Below the pieces are notes generated by a model. The model saw only the letters and a list, made by a program, of their open reading frames with translations, ran no database searches and was not told the DNA's origin. From Ichthyophthirius multifiliis (lineage: Eukaryota; Ciliophora; Oligohymenophorea; Hymenostomatida): a stretch of 64,000 nucleotides of DNA. Below, one piece after another: positions 49,401-61,190 of the stretch; the stretch's first letter is position 1, and each line of letters begins with the position of its first letter. Where the stretch lies: the NCBI RefSeq assembly GCF_000220395.1, contig NW_004086990.1, forward strand, positions 1 through 64,000, read 5' to 3'. Position numbers and translations under genes: made by a program.

Positions 49401-51921
49401 AATGAACTTAAAGAATTTTAGAAAGCTGAAAATATACAAAATGATGAAGAAAAAGAGTAAAAAATAATATTAATAATATTTTTTTTAAAATAAAAATAAT
49501 AGTTAAAACTTAAAAATTTGGCAAAATTTAATAAATTCAAAAATATAATTTACGGATAAAGATTATTTTTAGAAAATAATAAATTAAAAAATATAATAAT
49601 TTATCAAAATTCTATAATTAATAAAAATATCATGTGAAAATAATTTTTATTAAATGAAAGACTTCTTTAGAATTCAAATAAATATAAATGGAAACTAAAA
49701 AGAATAATAGATAAATTTTATTTTTCTTCTTTCAGAATTATTTTCAAAATATATTAGAAAATTAATAAATTAATCGAATTTATAATTAGGGATTACTTTT
49801 ATAGAAACATTTATTTAATTATTATAAGGTCCTTCCATTTTAAATCAATACGAATTATCTTAAACTAAGTTTTTGGAAAATATTGAAGATTTAATGATAG
49901 GAATATTTGAGGATAAAAGTATAAATGAAGAGTTTAAAAATTCATAATTACTATAATTTAAGTATTAAATAATAACTACTTTAATTTTACTTTTAGAAGC
50001 TAATGATAATAAAGAAATAATTGATAGAATAATTACTTTTTTAAATCCTTAAATTTTATTTAAACAAATACATTTGTATCATATTAAATATATGGAAACT
50101 ATTGATCTATTAAAAAAGTAAAGAATTAGAGGTATTTATTATTTACTTAAGGAAAACCTTTTAGAAGAAAATATTTTTAAAGAATTTTAAAATCTACTGA
50201 ATATTGAACATATTTAAGAGTTTTTTAATAATAACAATATTCAAAAAGAATCTGTATAAATTGCTTTAGTATAAAAAAGTGCAAATAAATATTTAGATTA
50301 TTGTTATTAGAGTATAATTTTAATTTAATATTTATCATTTTATAACTAATCTTTCAAATAATAATGTAAATACTCTAAATAAATTCTCGAAATTAACACT
50401 TTCAAATCTTATTAATAATTAAAAAAATAACTACTGTCAATAGAAATTATTAACCAATTTAATAGTATTTAAAAAATATATTTTCAGAAACATCCTTTAA
50501 CCTATTATTTATCTAGAACTTCAAAAGTATTTTAATAATTATATTTATATTTTATTTAAAGATATAAAGGAAAAGTTTTTAGAAAATGTAAATATTAATA
50601 CAGCAAATGATAAAATTTAAGGATTCCTGCAGACACAAATTTAATTTTAAGATGAAATGATGCATTTTTTGAAATTAAATGCTTTTGGAATTAATATATA
50701 ACTATCTTTTATGTAGTAAGTTAAAAATATTAATTTGCTCCTTATACTTATTATAACATTCTTTTTATTTTTTGATTTATTCAGTATTATGAATTAGTTT
50801 TTTTAATTTATCGCATTATTACAACTAATAATTTCATTACTTATTTGGTTTTTATGGGCCATTCTAGAGTTACCATTAGAGTAATATTATATATATAAAA
50901 AATATAGCTTATAAATATAATTTATTTGCATTTTTAAGTTATTTAAAAACTGAAAGAAATATACAATATAAAATGGAAAAATATAAGAGAAATATGATGA
51001 ATTTAAAATTATAGATTATATTAGAAATAATAAAAAATAAACAAATAATTTATTTGACTCTTAATATAATTTTATCTATTTTAGGATTTTCAGTTTCGAA
51101 AATATTCTACTGTTTTCTTCTTTTGGATATAATAGATAGATCTTCTGTTTTAAAAAATATAATAAAATCAATAACTATAAACTCTAAATAGTTAATGCTT
51201 TTAATAATTTTAGGAATTATACTCTTATTTATTTATTCTACTATTGCTTTTTATAGTTCTATTAAATAAACTTTTAAATATAATAATAATCCTGAATTAG
51301 AAATTTGCAATTCACCTTGGGATTGTTTTTTATTTATATTAGGTTAAGCTTTAAGATAAGGTTATATAAATCTAAATATAAATTAATAAATAAAATTAAT
51401 TTTGTTATATTAAAGGTGGTGGTATTGGGGATATTGTCTAAATGCCAGATCCTTTTGATTAGTAGAATTATATTAGAAGATTTTTTTATGATCTGACATT
51501 TTACATACTTATTAATGTAGTTTTTTTGAATATTATTTTTTGTATTATTATTGATGCTTTTGCAGAATTAAGAGATGAGAAAAAAGCAAGAGGTTTATAT
51601 TTATATAAAAAAATATTTAAATTTATAATTTTTAGATAATCATCAAGGAAACAAATGCTTTATATGTAATATGGAAAGAGAAAATTTAGAAAATCAAGGA
51701 ATCAATTTCATCAAACATAGAAAATAATAACATAATTTATGGAATTATGTTTTTTATATTGTTTATTTAAAAACAAAAATAAAGATTTAATTAATGGAAC
51801 AGAATTTTATATACAAGAATAATTAAAATAAAATAATATATAATGGCTACCTATAGGAAGGGCAAATTTTCATAATAATGAAATAAAGTAAAAAGATTAA
51901 AATATAAAATTAAATTAATGA
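43436..51921 (+). CDS. Inositol trisphosphate receptor-type calcium release channel
   Basis: Intracellular Ca2+ release channel of the IP3R/ryanodine receptor superfamily, the largest gene here (8.5 kb, several introns, about 2,700 residues). In order: N-terminal region with FELVFTIHPKLNYQAQKEL matching the suppressor domain; a MIR-type segment near 44.27-44.40 kb (CIRWGDYVRIGNNFE ... GVFFSEINVAG ... VYLEV); RIH-like helical repeats around 45.2-46.0 kb (GILDVLMKILFEIYSLQIMYGKE; AILDLFTSTYLQLDFF); a long helical middle; and a channel domain from about 50.73 kb. The pore shows FLLLDIIDRSSVLKNIIKS, the selectivity filter GGGIGD built across an intron at 51361-51415, and FLNIIFCIIIDAFAELRDEK. After a 43-nt intron (51593-51635) the C-terminal zinc site CFICNMERENLE...IKHRKQQHN and a W-L-P-I-G-R end match IP3R. 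TGA at 51919-51921. The frame near the start is one T short at a seven-T run. Expected in ER or alveolar-sac membranes. Confidence 0.9.
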
Positions 51922-52226
51922 TTAAAAATAAAATAATAATTAATTTAATTAAATATATTCAGTATTAATTTTGATTTATAATTAATATATTACTTTTAAT
52001 ATGCTCATTTTTATTTTTTATGTGGTTCTATTTAAAAACCTCTATCAAAAAAATGGTTATAGTATTATTTTCTTGTCTCTTTTTTTAAAAAAAATATGTT
52101 ATAAAAAATAAATAATTGAAAAATAAAACAAAAAAGATAAAATTATTATAATATTAACTAATAAACATTATATAATATTTATTTTAATAAAATATTATTT
52201 ATTAAAAAATTTAATAATTTAAAAAA
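51922..52226. other. AT-rich spacer
   Basis: Short spacer between two plus-strand genes; nothing recognisable. Confidence 0.7.
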
Positions 52227-52784
52227 ATGTAAAACGATAAATTAGAGTCCACAAAAGTTCTTCCTATTTAAGATCTTATTTCGAAAAACTTTAAACATAT
52301 CGAAAATTTTCCAATACAAGGAATTACATTTAAGGATATATCTCCAATGTTGTATAATCCTTAAATATTTAAATAGATAATCTAAGCTTTTGCACTTTAA
52401 CTATCTGAAACAAAATTTAATTATTTAGTTATTTTGGAATCTAGAGGATTTATTTTTGGATCTGCGTTAGGATTATAAATTAATAAAGGATTAGTTATGA
52501 TTAGGAAAAAGGGGAAATTACCAGGTTAGGTTGAATAATAAAACTTTGATTTAGAATATGGAAAAGATGTTTTTGAAATACAAACAGATGCTATTAAATA
52601 AGGAGAAAAAGTTGTTATTATTGATGATATTTTAGCTACTGGTGGTACTGCACATGCTGCTTCTAAACTTGTGGAAAAAATCGGAGGGAAAGTTGAAGCT
52701 ATTGCATTTCTTTATGAAATTAAAGGCTTAAATGGACGCGAGAGATTATAAAATCATAATATAATTACTCTTCATTCCGAATGA
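52227..52784 (+). CDS. APRT: Adenine phosphoribosyltransferase
   Basis: Purine salvage enzyme converting adenine and PRPP to AMP and pyrophosphate in the cytosol. Intronless, 186 codons (185 residues), a normal length. Motifs: [15 protein letters not shown] (N-terminal signature), [13 protein letters not shown] (substrate-binding loop), IRKKGKLPG, and the PRPP-binding motif [17 protein letters not shown] with its two acidic residues, followed by [14 protein letters not shown]. The start MQNDKLES uses TAA as the second codon, so it can be read only in the ciliate code. Purine salvage is expected to be essential if, as in related ciliates, purines cannot be made de novo. Confidence 0.97.
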
Positions 52785-53269
52785 TTAATTTTAAATAATA
52801 TAATAAATATTAATGTATTTGCATTTTTGTTTTAATAACTTATTTACCAAATTAAATTGAGATTTTTTTTAACTAAAATATTATAAGCAATATGCTTACA
52901 AAAAAAATGTAAAACAAATATATAAATGTTGCAAAATGGCAAAAAAATATATTAAATTTATATATATTATTTTAAAATTATTACTTTTAAATATATATTA
53001 AAAATAAATTGCTTTTAAAAATATAAATAATTATAATTATGGTATAAAAAAAAAAATTAATTTATATTATTAAAATTAGTATTTACAATTTTTTTTTTAA
53101 GATTCATAATAATTAAAAATAATAATAATATAAGAAAATAAAATATCTAAAAGAAAAAAAAATATTAGGAATGTTATTAATTAAAAATTAAAATATTTTT
53201 TCTAATATTTTTAAAATATATCAAAACAATAAACAAATAAAAAATTATTTTTATATAAATAAAATTTTA
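52785..53269. other. AT-rich spacer
   Basis: No gene or motif seen. A-rich immediately before the ATG of the dipeptidyl-peptidase gene. Confidence 0.7.
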
Positions 53270-53836
53270 ATGGAAACTGTAAAAAAACCAACTGTGAGTT
53301 TAAAATCACCAATAATGGGTGTTTTTTGTTAAAAAGAATTTGAGTAACTAACTAAAAAAGAATAAATTTATAGCTATTATTTTTCTTAAGCTGCATGGGA
53401 AGGTTCTAAAATATGCTATTTTTAAAAATCATACGAAAGTCCGGCATTATTTATAATTTTGTAATTAACTTTTAGTGGTCAAACAATTGACTAATTAAGA
53501 AAAAAATCTATAGAAGTAAAAAAATATTGTTTTTTATACAAATATAATAAATAAAAAGAATGGTATAACAGAAGATTAATTTAATTAATTTGTTGTCTAT
53601 TCAGCTGCTGTTTTTAATAACTGTGGTAATTATAATAGTTTTGGAGATGATAAATTCATTCCTGAAGTAAACGAAATAACTTTTTAAAAAATATTATCTC
53701 TTTCTGTAAATTTTACAACAACATACGGAAGCCTTATAACAAATATATACAATGAAATAAAGCCATATTTATATGGTAAAAAAAATCTATATATAAAATT
53801 AATATAAGATATACATAAGAGAAAAAATATAAATAA

Positions 53837-53877
<41 letters not shown>

Positions 53878-55750
53878 TTTACATTTATTTATATCTATAT
53901 TTATATTTATATATAAAGATATTATAATTAAATAAAATATTAATATTAATATCTATATATATATACTTTTATATATTATAATATTATTTAAATAATTTAA
54001 GAGCATACTAAAAATCTTAAAAGAATTGGATTACCACCTAATGAAGGCTCAACTGGATATTATTCATCTAATTTATGTAATGAAGAAATAGAAATCATTG
54101 ATGAACTTTTGTAAATTTTAAATATTAGTTCTCTTAATACTCGTATTGTGAAATTTTGTGAAAATAAATATGCAGTTTTAGTCGCTTCTGTCAATTAATA
54201 AAAGATTTCTCATATTTATAAAAAAAAATAGATTGATATTTTATTTGGAGATTTTTCTCCTTTAATCAGAAGAATTACTTAATCTCTTGAGAAATCACTT
54301 CCTTTTGTGGCTAATAAAACTTAAGAAAAAATGGTTAAAAAATACATTGAACATTTTAATATTGGAAATATTGATATTCATAAAGAATCTTAAATATTCT
54401 GGGTCAAAGATGTAAATCCTGTTATTGAAACTAATATTGGATTTATAGAAACTTATTTAGATCCAAAATAAGTAAAAAAAAAATATTTTATATATTTATA
54501 GATTTCTATTTTAAGTTAAGAGCTGAATTTGAAGGATTTGTAGCTGTAGTAGATAAAGATAGGTCAAAAAAAACTAAAAATTTTGTAGATTAAGCTGAGA
54601 AGTTTTTAAGCATGCTTCCTTGGCCAAAAGATTTTGAAAAAGATCATTTTTTATAACCTGATTTTACATGCTTAAGCGTTTTGGCTTTTGGATCTGCTGG
54701 AACACCTTTAGGAATTAATATTCCAAATTATGATGATATTAGATAAGAGGAAGGATTTAAAAATGTGTATTTAGGAAATTGTATAACTTCTCCTAAGGAA
54801 ATTTTATTTTTAGACTAAGAAGATGTGGATATAAAAGTTAAAAATTTTCCTGCTGTTATTTATCATAAGGTCATTTTCCATGAATTATTAGGACATGGAT
54901 GTGGAAAATTATTTAAAAAAGGAAATTATGACGCAGAAAATATTATAAACCCTTTAACAAATGAAAAAGGAATTAATAAATGCTATGGAGAAAATGATAC
55001 TTGGAATTCTGTTTTCTAAAATCTTTCTAATCCTTACGAAGAATGCAGAGCTGATTCTGTGGCTTTGTATTTCAGTTGCTTTAAAGAGGCTATTGAAGTT
55101 TTATAACCTGAATAATTGGAAAATTGGGAAAGTATTAATATTGCTACTTTCTTAGAATTCATTTATTAAGCTTTGATTGGACTGTAATTCTATAATGTAG
55201 AAGATAAAAAATGGGGATAAGCTCATATTAATGGCAGATGGGTCATTTTGTAAGTTTTATTAGAAGGAGGAAATGGATTTGTAACTGTTGAAAAATGTTA
55301 ACACCCTGAAAATAAAGAAAAAGATTGGATTAAAGTTCATATGGATAGAACTTAAAGTTATTAATTTTATTTTGTTTAAGATTTTTTAATTTTTTTTAAA
55401 AAAAAGTTAGAACGACAGGATTAGAAAGTATGAAAAAATTCCTTTTAAAATTATAAGTCTATAAATCTACTGCTGATTTCGCTGAAGCTAAAAAAATGTT
55501 CGATAATTATTCTTAAGTTAATGAAAAGTTTTTGGAAATTAGAAAAATAATCATAGATAATAAAAAGCCAAGGAGATTAGAAGTTTAAGGTAATTTATTG
55601 ATGGATTATTCTGGAAAACTTAATTATAAAATTTATGAGGAAAATTTTGACGGAGTTATTTAAAGTTATATTGAAAGATTCCCTTATTTCGATTCAGAAA
55701 TGTTCGATTTATGGAATAAATATAGAGAAATATATAAACCTGCAATATGA
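53270..55750 (+). CDS. DPP3: Dipeptidyl-peptidase III
   Basis: Zinc exopeptidase (family M49) that removes dipeptides from the N-termini of short peptides in the cytosol. Five exons: 53270-53515, 53559-53775, 54002-54471, 54516-55356, 55407-55750; total 2118 nt, 705 residues, close to the human length of 737. The zinc motif HELLGH is at 54879-54896, followed by GCGKL; the second motif EECRAD is at 55038-55055 (third ligand Glu in the family's EExxAE/D motif). Other signatures: YYFSQAAWEGSKI, VVYSAAVFNNCGNYNSFGD, EFEGFVAVV, INIPNYDDIR, HINGRWVILQVLLEGG, and RTTGLESMKKFLLKLQVYKST. Introns are 43-50 nt except the second (226 nt), which contains a TA microsatellite. All splice phases agree with the family alignment. 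Start chosen as the first ATG; the N-terminus is short, as in other protists. Confidence 0.96.
53776..54001 (+). other. Long intron of DPP3 with TA microsatellite
   Basis: GT...AG intron of 226 nt splitting a Glu codon, about four to five times longer than the gene's other introns. It holds an uninterrupted (TA)n run near 53839-53873 and further TA-rich blocks, suggesting growth by repeat expansion. Confidence 0.85.
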
Positions 55751-56076
55751 TTATTTACATTTAGAATAAAAAATATTAATTATTATTAATTTTTAAATAA
55801 AATACAATATTTATAATAATAAATAAATAAAAATAATATATATATTAAAAATATATATAATATTTAATTTTTTTTACTTTTTCTTATTATTTATGAATAT
55901 TTAACATAGATATATCTATATATTTTATTATATATATATATTAAAAATTAAATATTTTTTTAAATAAATTTAAAATATTTAAAAAAGTATATAATTAACT
56001 AAATAAATAAATAAATATCATTAATAAAAATAATTAATAAAGAAAAAAAAAAACTCAAAAAAAAAAAAGATAAATA
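55751..56076. other. AT-rich spacer
   Basis: Short spacer with A-runs just before the CCT6 start. No element recognised. Confidence 0.6.
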
Positions 56077-57914
56077 ATGTCCAACGTTCAATACGTGAAT
56101 TCGAAAGCCGAAGTATTAAGAAAATTTCAAGCCTTAGCAATGAATATTCATGCTTCAATAGGTCTCTAAGAAGTAATGAAGACAAATTTAGGTCCCAAAG
56201 GAACATTAAAAATGTAAATAAAATAAAATAATATTATTAAAAGTTAAAAAAAATATCTATAAAAAAAAGGTTAGTAGGAGGAGCTGGTTAAATTAAGTTG
56301 ACTAAAGACGGATCTGTATTATTACATGAAATGTAAATATAACATCCCACAGCTGCCATGATTGCTCGCTCAGCTACAGCCCAAGATGATATTTGTGGAG
56401 ATGGAACTACATCTAATGTATTATTCATTGGAGAACTGATGAAATAAGCCTAAAGATTAATCTAAGATGGAATTCATCCTAGAATAATTACAGACGGATA
56501 TGAAGCTGCAAAACATGAAACTCTCCGTTTTTTGGATGAATTTAAAGTTTCTTACAACGATGATTAGATAGATAAAGCCCTTCTCTTAGCAGTAGCAAGA
56601 ACATCCTTGAATACAAAATTAAGTCCTGAAATTGCTAACTAATTAGTAGAAATAATAGTCGACTCAATTTATTGTATTAGAAAATCTGAAAGGCCTATAG
56701 ATCTTCATATGGTAGAAATTATGCATATGGTACACAAGTTATCTACTGATACTCGTTTAGTAAAAGGTTTAGTATTAGATCATGGGGCAAGACATGCTGA
56801 TATGCCGAAAAAATTGAAAAACTGCTATATTTTAACCTGTAATGTTTCTTTAGAATATGAAAAGACAGAAGTAAATTCAGGATTCTTCTATTCTAATGCT
56901 GCAGATAGAGAAAAGTTGATGCTTTCTGAAAGAAAATTCACAGATGAAAGATGTATGAAAATAATTGAATTAAAAAGAAAAGTATGTGATGGAACTAATA
57001 AAAACTTCGTCGTTTTAAATCAAAAAGGTATAGATCCTATTTGCTTAGATTTGTTTGCTAAAGAAAATATTATTGCTTTAAGAAGAGCAAAAAGAAGAAA
57101 TATGGAAAGGCTTGTTCTTGCGTGTGGAGGAAATGCTGTTAATTCAGTTGAAGAATTAACTGAAGATGACCTTGTAATTTTTTTATTTTATTTTGAAAAA
57201 AATTATTTTTTACAATTAAAAGGGTTGGGCTGAAGAAGTACATGAACATACTTTAGGGGATGATAAATATACATTTATTGAAGGAGTTAAAAATCCTAAA
57301 TCATGCACTATTTTAATTAAAGGACCTAATGAACATACTATTGCAATGATAAAGGTAGTTTTTTTATTTTATCTATTAAAAAAAAATTAAATTCTTATAT
57401 TGTTTAAAAGGATGCTATTAGAGATGGTCTTAGGGCAGTTAAAAATGCTATTGATGACAAAGGAGTTATTCCTGGGGCCGGATCTTTCGAAATTTCTGCT
57501 TATTGCAATTTGTAGAAATTCAAAGATTCAGTTAAAGGTAAAGCTAAAATGGGTGTTGAAGCTTTTGCAGAATCATTGCTTGTTATTCCTAAAATTATTG
57601 CTGAAAATTCAGGATATGATGTTTAGGATACTATTCTTGAACTTATTGATGAATATAAAGAGAAAAAAATACCAGTAGGTATTAATACTATAGAAAAAGG
57701 AACAATTTCTCCTATTTAATCTGGAATTTATGATAACTATATTGTAAAGAAATAATTCCTTCATATGGCTCCTACTTTGGCTTAATAACTTTTGCTTGTA
57801 GACGAAGTAAATAATTAAAATTATATAATTATTAATTAAATTATATTATAACTTTAAATATAGATTATGAGGGCTGGTAAGTAAATGGGAGGAGGTGGTC
57901 CAGGTCAAATGTGA
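56077..57914 (+). CDS. CCT6: T-complex chaperonin zeta subunit (CCT6)
   Basis: Subunit of the cytosolic CCT/TRiC chaperonin, which folds actin and tubulin by ATP-driven cycles. Five exons: 56077-56213, 56270-57173, 57223-57354, 57411-57806, 57864-57914; total 1620 nt, 539 residues, a normal length. Introns are 49-57 nt and keep the frame. Motifs: [28 protein letters not shown], the ATP-binding [43 protein letters not shown] and [13 protein letters not shown], all specific to the zeta subunit rather than its seven paralogues; near the end NYIVKKQFLHM and LLLVDEIMRAG. The C-terminal tail is Gly/Met-rich (GGGGPGQM), as expected for tails inside the chaperonin cavity. Base composition is richer in G+C than most neighbours, consistent with high expression. 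Confidence 0.98.
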
Positions 57915-58300
57915 GATTAATATTAAAAAAAAAAAAAAAAAAAAATTTAATAATAGTTTTTTTATTTATAAAATCATTAAATATTTATAAAATAAGTATT
58001 ATAAATTTAATTTAAAAAATTTATTTAATAAAATAATTAAATAAAAAATCTAAATATTTAATAAATATATTTATATATATTAAAAAATAAGTTAAAATAG
58101 AAAAAAAAATATAAAAATAAAAAAATATATATAAAAATAAATATGATATATTAATTAAAAATATTATTAAAAAAAAATATTATTATATATAAATATATAT
58201 TTAAATATAAAATTATATATATATAATTAATTATACATATTTATTTATTTACATATCTTTTTTTAATTTCTTTTATATTTTTATTATATTACATATTAAA
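57915..58300. other. AT-rich spacer
   Basis: Begins with a poly-A run directly after the CCT6 stop, then alternating A and T blocks. No gene is seen. Confidence 0.7.
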
Positions 58301-58816
58301 ATGAAAGATTAAAAATAACTTAAATTTTAAATTTTAAAAATAAATTTTTGTATAGATATTATCTTTAACACTTTTGGAAGTATTTTGATTTTATTCTCAT
58401 ATTATAATTTATTTCTTTAAAGATAAATTAATTAACTTAATAATTAAGATATTGATATAATTTAAAAATTTGATTTAATTTTTATATCATTGTTTAAATT
58501 ATCTTTAATTTTATTATTTGATTTAATTTCATTAAAATAAAAATAAAAATAAATCTATATATATAACATTAGATTTGCAATTAGTTATTTTTTGAATTGT
58601 ATTTATTCAATTTGGAATGCGTAGAAAATGCCATCTTTTATAAAAATCGAACATTTAACAAATATTTATATTCTTACATTTTTATATGGTAAATTTTAAA
58701 ATTAATTTGATTAATTTGAATTTTTAAAACATTTTTAAAAAATAAATATTGCTATTTATTCTTGTATTAATTTTTTAATTCTTTCTCATAATTTAGGCTT
58801 ATTTTAAATTTTATGA
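58301..58816 (+). CDS. Possible small multi-span membrane protein
   Basis: Open frame of 172 codons in the ciliate code, ATG 58301 to TGA 58814-58816. Hydrophobic segments: CIDIIFNTFGSILILFSYYN, LIFISLFKLSLILLFDLI and IRFAISYFLNCIYSIW, with a fourth, weaker one near the C-terminus (IAIYSCINFLILSHNLG). It starts sharply at a boundary from A/T-only DNA to slightly richer sequence. No family recognised. TGA should appear by chance about every 70 codons at this composition, so an open frame of this size is only weak evidence. A chance frame or a relic is a real alternative. Confidence 0.3.
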
Positions 58817-60350
58817 TTTAATGTTTTATTTGTTAATTTTTTATTAATAAAATTATTAAAACAATATAATAAAATTTGATGTATTTGACTAAAAATAATA
58901 TATTTTTATTTATAGATTATAAAACTTATATCTAAACAAATTTTCAATTTAATTATATTTTACAAATATTTTTTAATAATTAAAATCTATTAAATTTTTT
59001 TTATTTTAATATATTATATTGTGAATTTAATAATCTTTTTATAATATATTTTATTATATCTTTAAAAAGAAAAAAAAAATTATTAATTTTTTTTTTGAGT
59101 TTATTTTAAATTTTTGACTATGTAAAAATTATTATTTTCATAATTTTTTTTTATTTTAAAAAGTACGACTTGACTTGTTTATTACTTATTATATTATTGT
59201 GTTGTAATTAATTATTAGATTTTATTCTCATTTTTTTAATTTTTATTTATTTAGAGAATTTTCTATTATTTCTATTTGTTTCTTCTTAAATCATTTGTAT
59301 TTATACATCGATTTTATTAAATATAATATTTTTTTTTATGAAAAAAATAAATATATTTTTGCATTTTAAAATTTTCCGATTTTTAATTTTTAGTATTTCA
59401 TTCTTTTTTAGTATTAATTTATTATATACTTTATATTTGGATGCATTTTTTTATCTCAAATGTTAATTTTTTTAATTTGTTTTAGTAAAATAAATGAAAT
59501 TAATTTTTATTTAATTTTATTACGTAAATTATTAATAGATACATTTCATTTATAAATAGAAGAAACATTCATCTTATTGAATTTTTAGTCTACAGAATTT
59601 TAGTCTCATTTTAATAATGTTTTTAAATATTAATTTTCTATTATTATAATTATTTAAAGTAGCAATTATTAGTATATAAGGAATACATTATTTTTAATTT
59701 TTATATCTTTTAAGTTATTTAAGTTATATCGAATTAAAGATTATTTTTTTAGCTATTTATTGTTAATTATATTTTATTTATATAGAATATCTTTTACTAT
59801 TTTAATAGCTTGAAAATTTATAATTATTTAAAACCTAACTATTATAATATAGAATTTTTATTGCATGTAATTAAAACTGAGTTCGAAGTTTATTCATTAT
59901 CAAAATCATTATTATATAATTTATTTGAAAATTTTGATTTTTAATAAATTAATAATTAATTTTTTAGAAAAGGCATTAAATATATTTTATATTAGTTTAT
60001 AAATTTTTAAAGTACTCAAAATTCTCAAATAAAAATAAATCAAAGATATTTGAATTTAAATTTGAGACAGAATTTCGTCCATTCAAATGAAATTTTCAAA
60101 ATTAAATAATAAGTGTTTGTAATATGGTTGTTTTTATTAGCTTCTATACATTTTAGAGCATAATATTTATCAATATTAAACTTTTTTCTTATTTCTTTAA
60201 TATATTAATATCTACATGAATTTTACTACTATAATACTGTTAAATTTTTTTCCACACTAAAAATCAATATATTGATAATTTTTCGATGAGTGAAGCAACT
60301 AGGGTTTTTTATTTTTTTTGGTTTTTTTTGAAAATTTGAGGAGTAGACAT
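58817..60350. other. T-rich stretch without supported gene
   Basis: T-rich on the plus strand with scattered slightly G+C-richer islands. A frame at about 59.34-59.57 kb begins with ATG and a hydrophobic stretch, but has nothing else to support it. Confidence 0.5.
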
Positions 60351-60359
60351 AGACAATAT

Positions 60360-61190
60360 TATATGATTTATTCAATAATAATAATTTTTGAATTCTATTT
60401 ATTTTAAACTAATTATACAAAACATGATTTTTTATAATTTCTATAGTATGTATTTTTTAATGATATGTATTTAATATATGGAAAAGCAGATATTTAGCTT
60501 CTATAGAAACAAAAAAGTGTGTTTTTTATTAACCCTAAAGTATTTTCCTGTATAAATTTGCTATTTTTGGATTCTCAAAAGCTAAATAACAACGAATTAA
60601 GACATAAGAATGCTTCATAACTAAATAAATTTACAGATAGCAGATTATATTTTTTGTCTACCTGCTACCTTTTATTAATTATTTTTATTTATATATTTTG
60701 TAATTTAAAAAAAAAACTTCCGGTACTGCATAACATGGATAGTCACATGCTGTTATCAATAATTCATATTCTTATGTATTTAAAAGCCCGAAATAAATAA
60801 TTTTTATTTGTTTTTCATGATTTAATAAAAAATCTTCAGGTTTCATATCTCTATTTACAATATTTAATTTTTGAATATATTACTTTTAAACGCATTTTTA
60901 TTTTATATTATTTTTTAAACGCATATTTTTAATAACATAATCGAAAAAAAAAAGATAATAATTAGCAATAATTGAATAAGAGCTAAATATCAAAAACTAT
61001 GATTCAGCTTATTTTGAAATAAAAAAACTTATAAGTATTCTAATATATATGCAACTTTTTGGAGATAGATAGATAATAATAAAATTTTAGAAAATATATT
61101 ATTCCTTTATAATCTAAAATTTTGACTATTGATAATATCGAATATCTCAAAGCTACCAAAAATTTAAACTATATATCAAGATTTTTAATT
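60360..61190 (-). pseudogene. Decayed AMPK/CAMK-like protein kinase
   Basis: Minus-strand remnant of a Ser/Thr kinase catalytic domain. Readable pieces, N to C: NRDMKPEDFLLNHEKQIKII then YFGLLNTQEYELLITAC and DYPCYAVPE (consensus HRDLKPEN, DFG, CGSPCYAAPE); a probable 47-nt GT...AG intron; then SYEAFLCLNSLL, NPKIANLYRKIL, and FVSIEAKYLLFHILNT with KIHTIEIIKNHVLY, matching the end of AMPK-like domains (F-V-S-x-E-A-K-x-L-L ... I-L-x-T-D-P-x-K-R). The metal-binding Asp of DFG is Tyr, the HRD His is Asn and the activation-segment Gly is Asp. At least two frame changes separate the blocks, one at a T run, and the glycine loop upstream (to about 61.19 kb) is barely recognisable. The loss of catalytic residues cannot be a read error, so this is a pseudogene or, less likely, a divergent pseudokinase. 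Confidence 0.65.
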
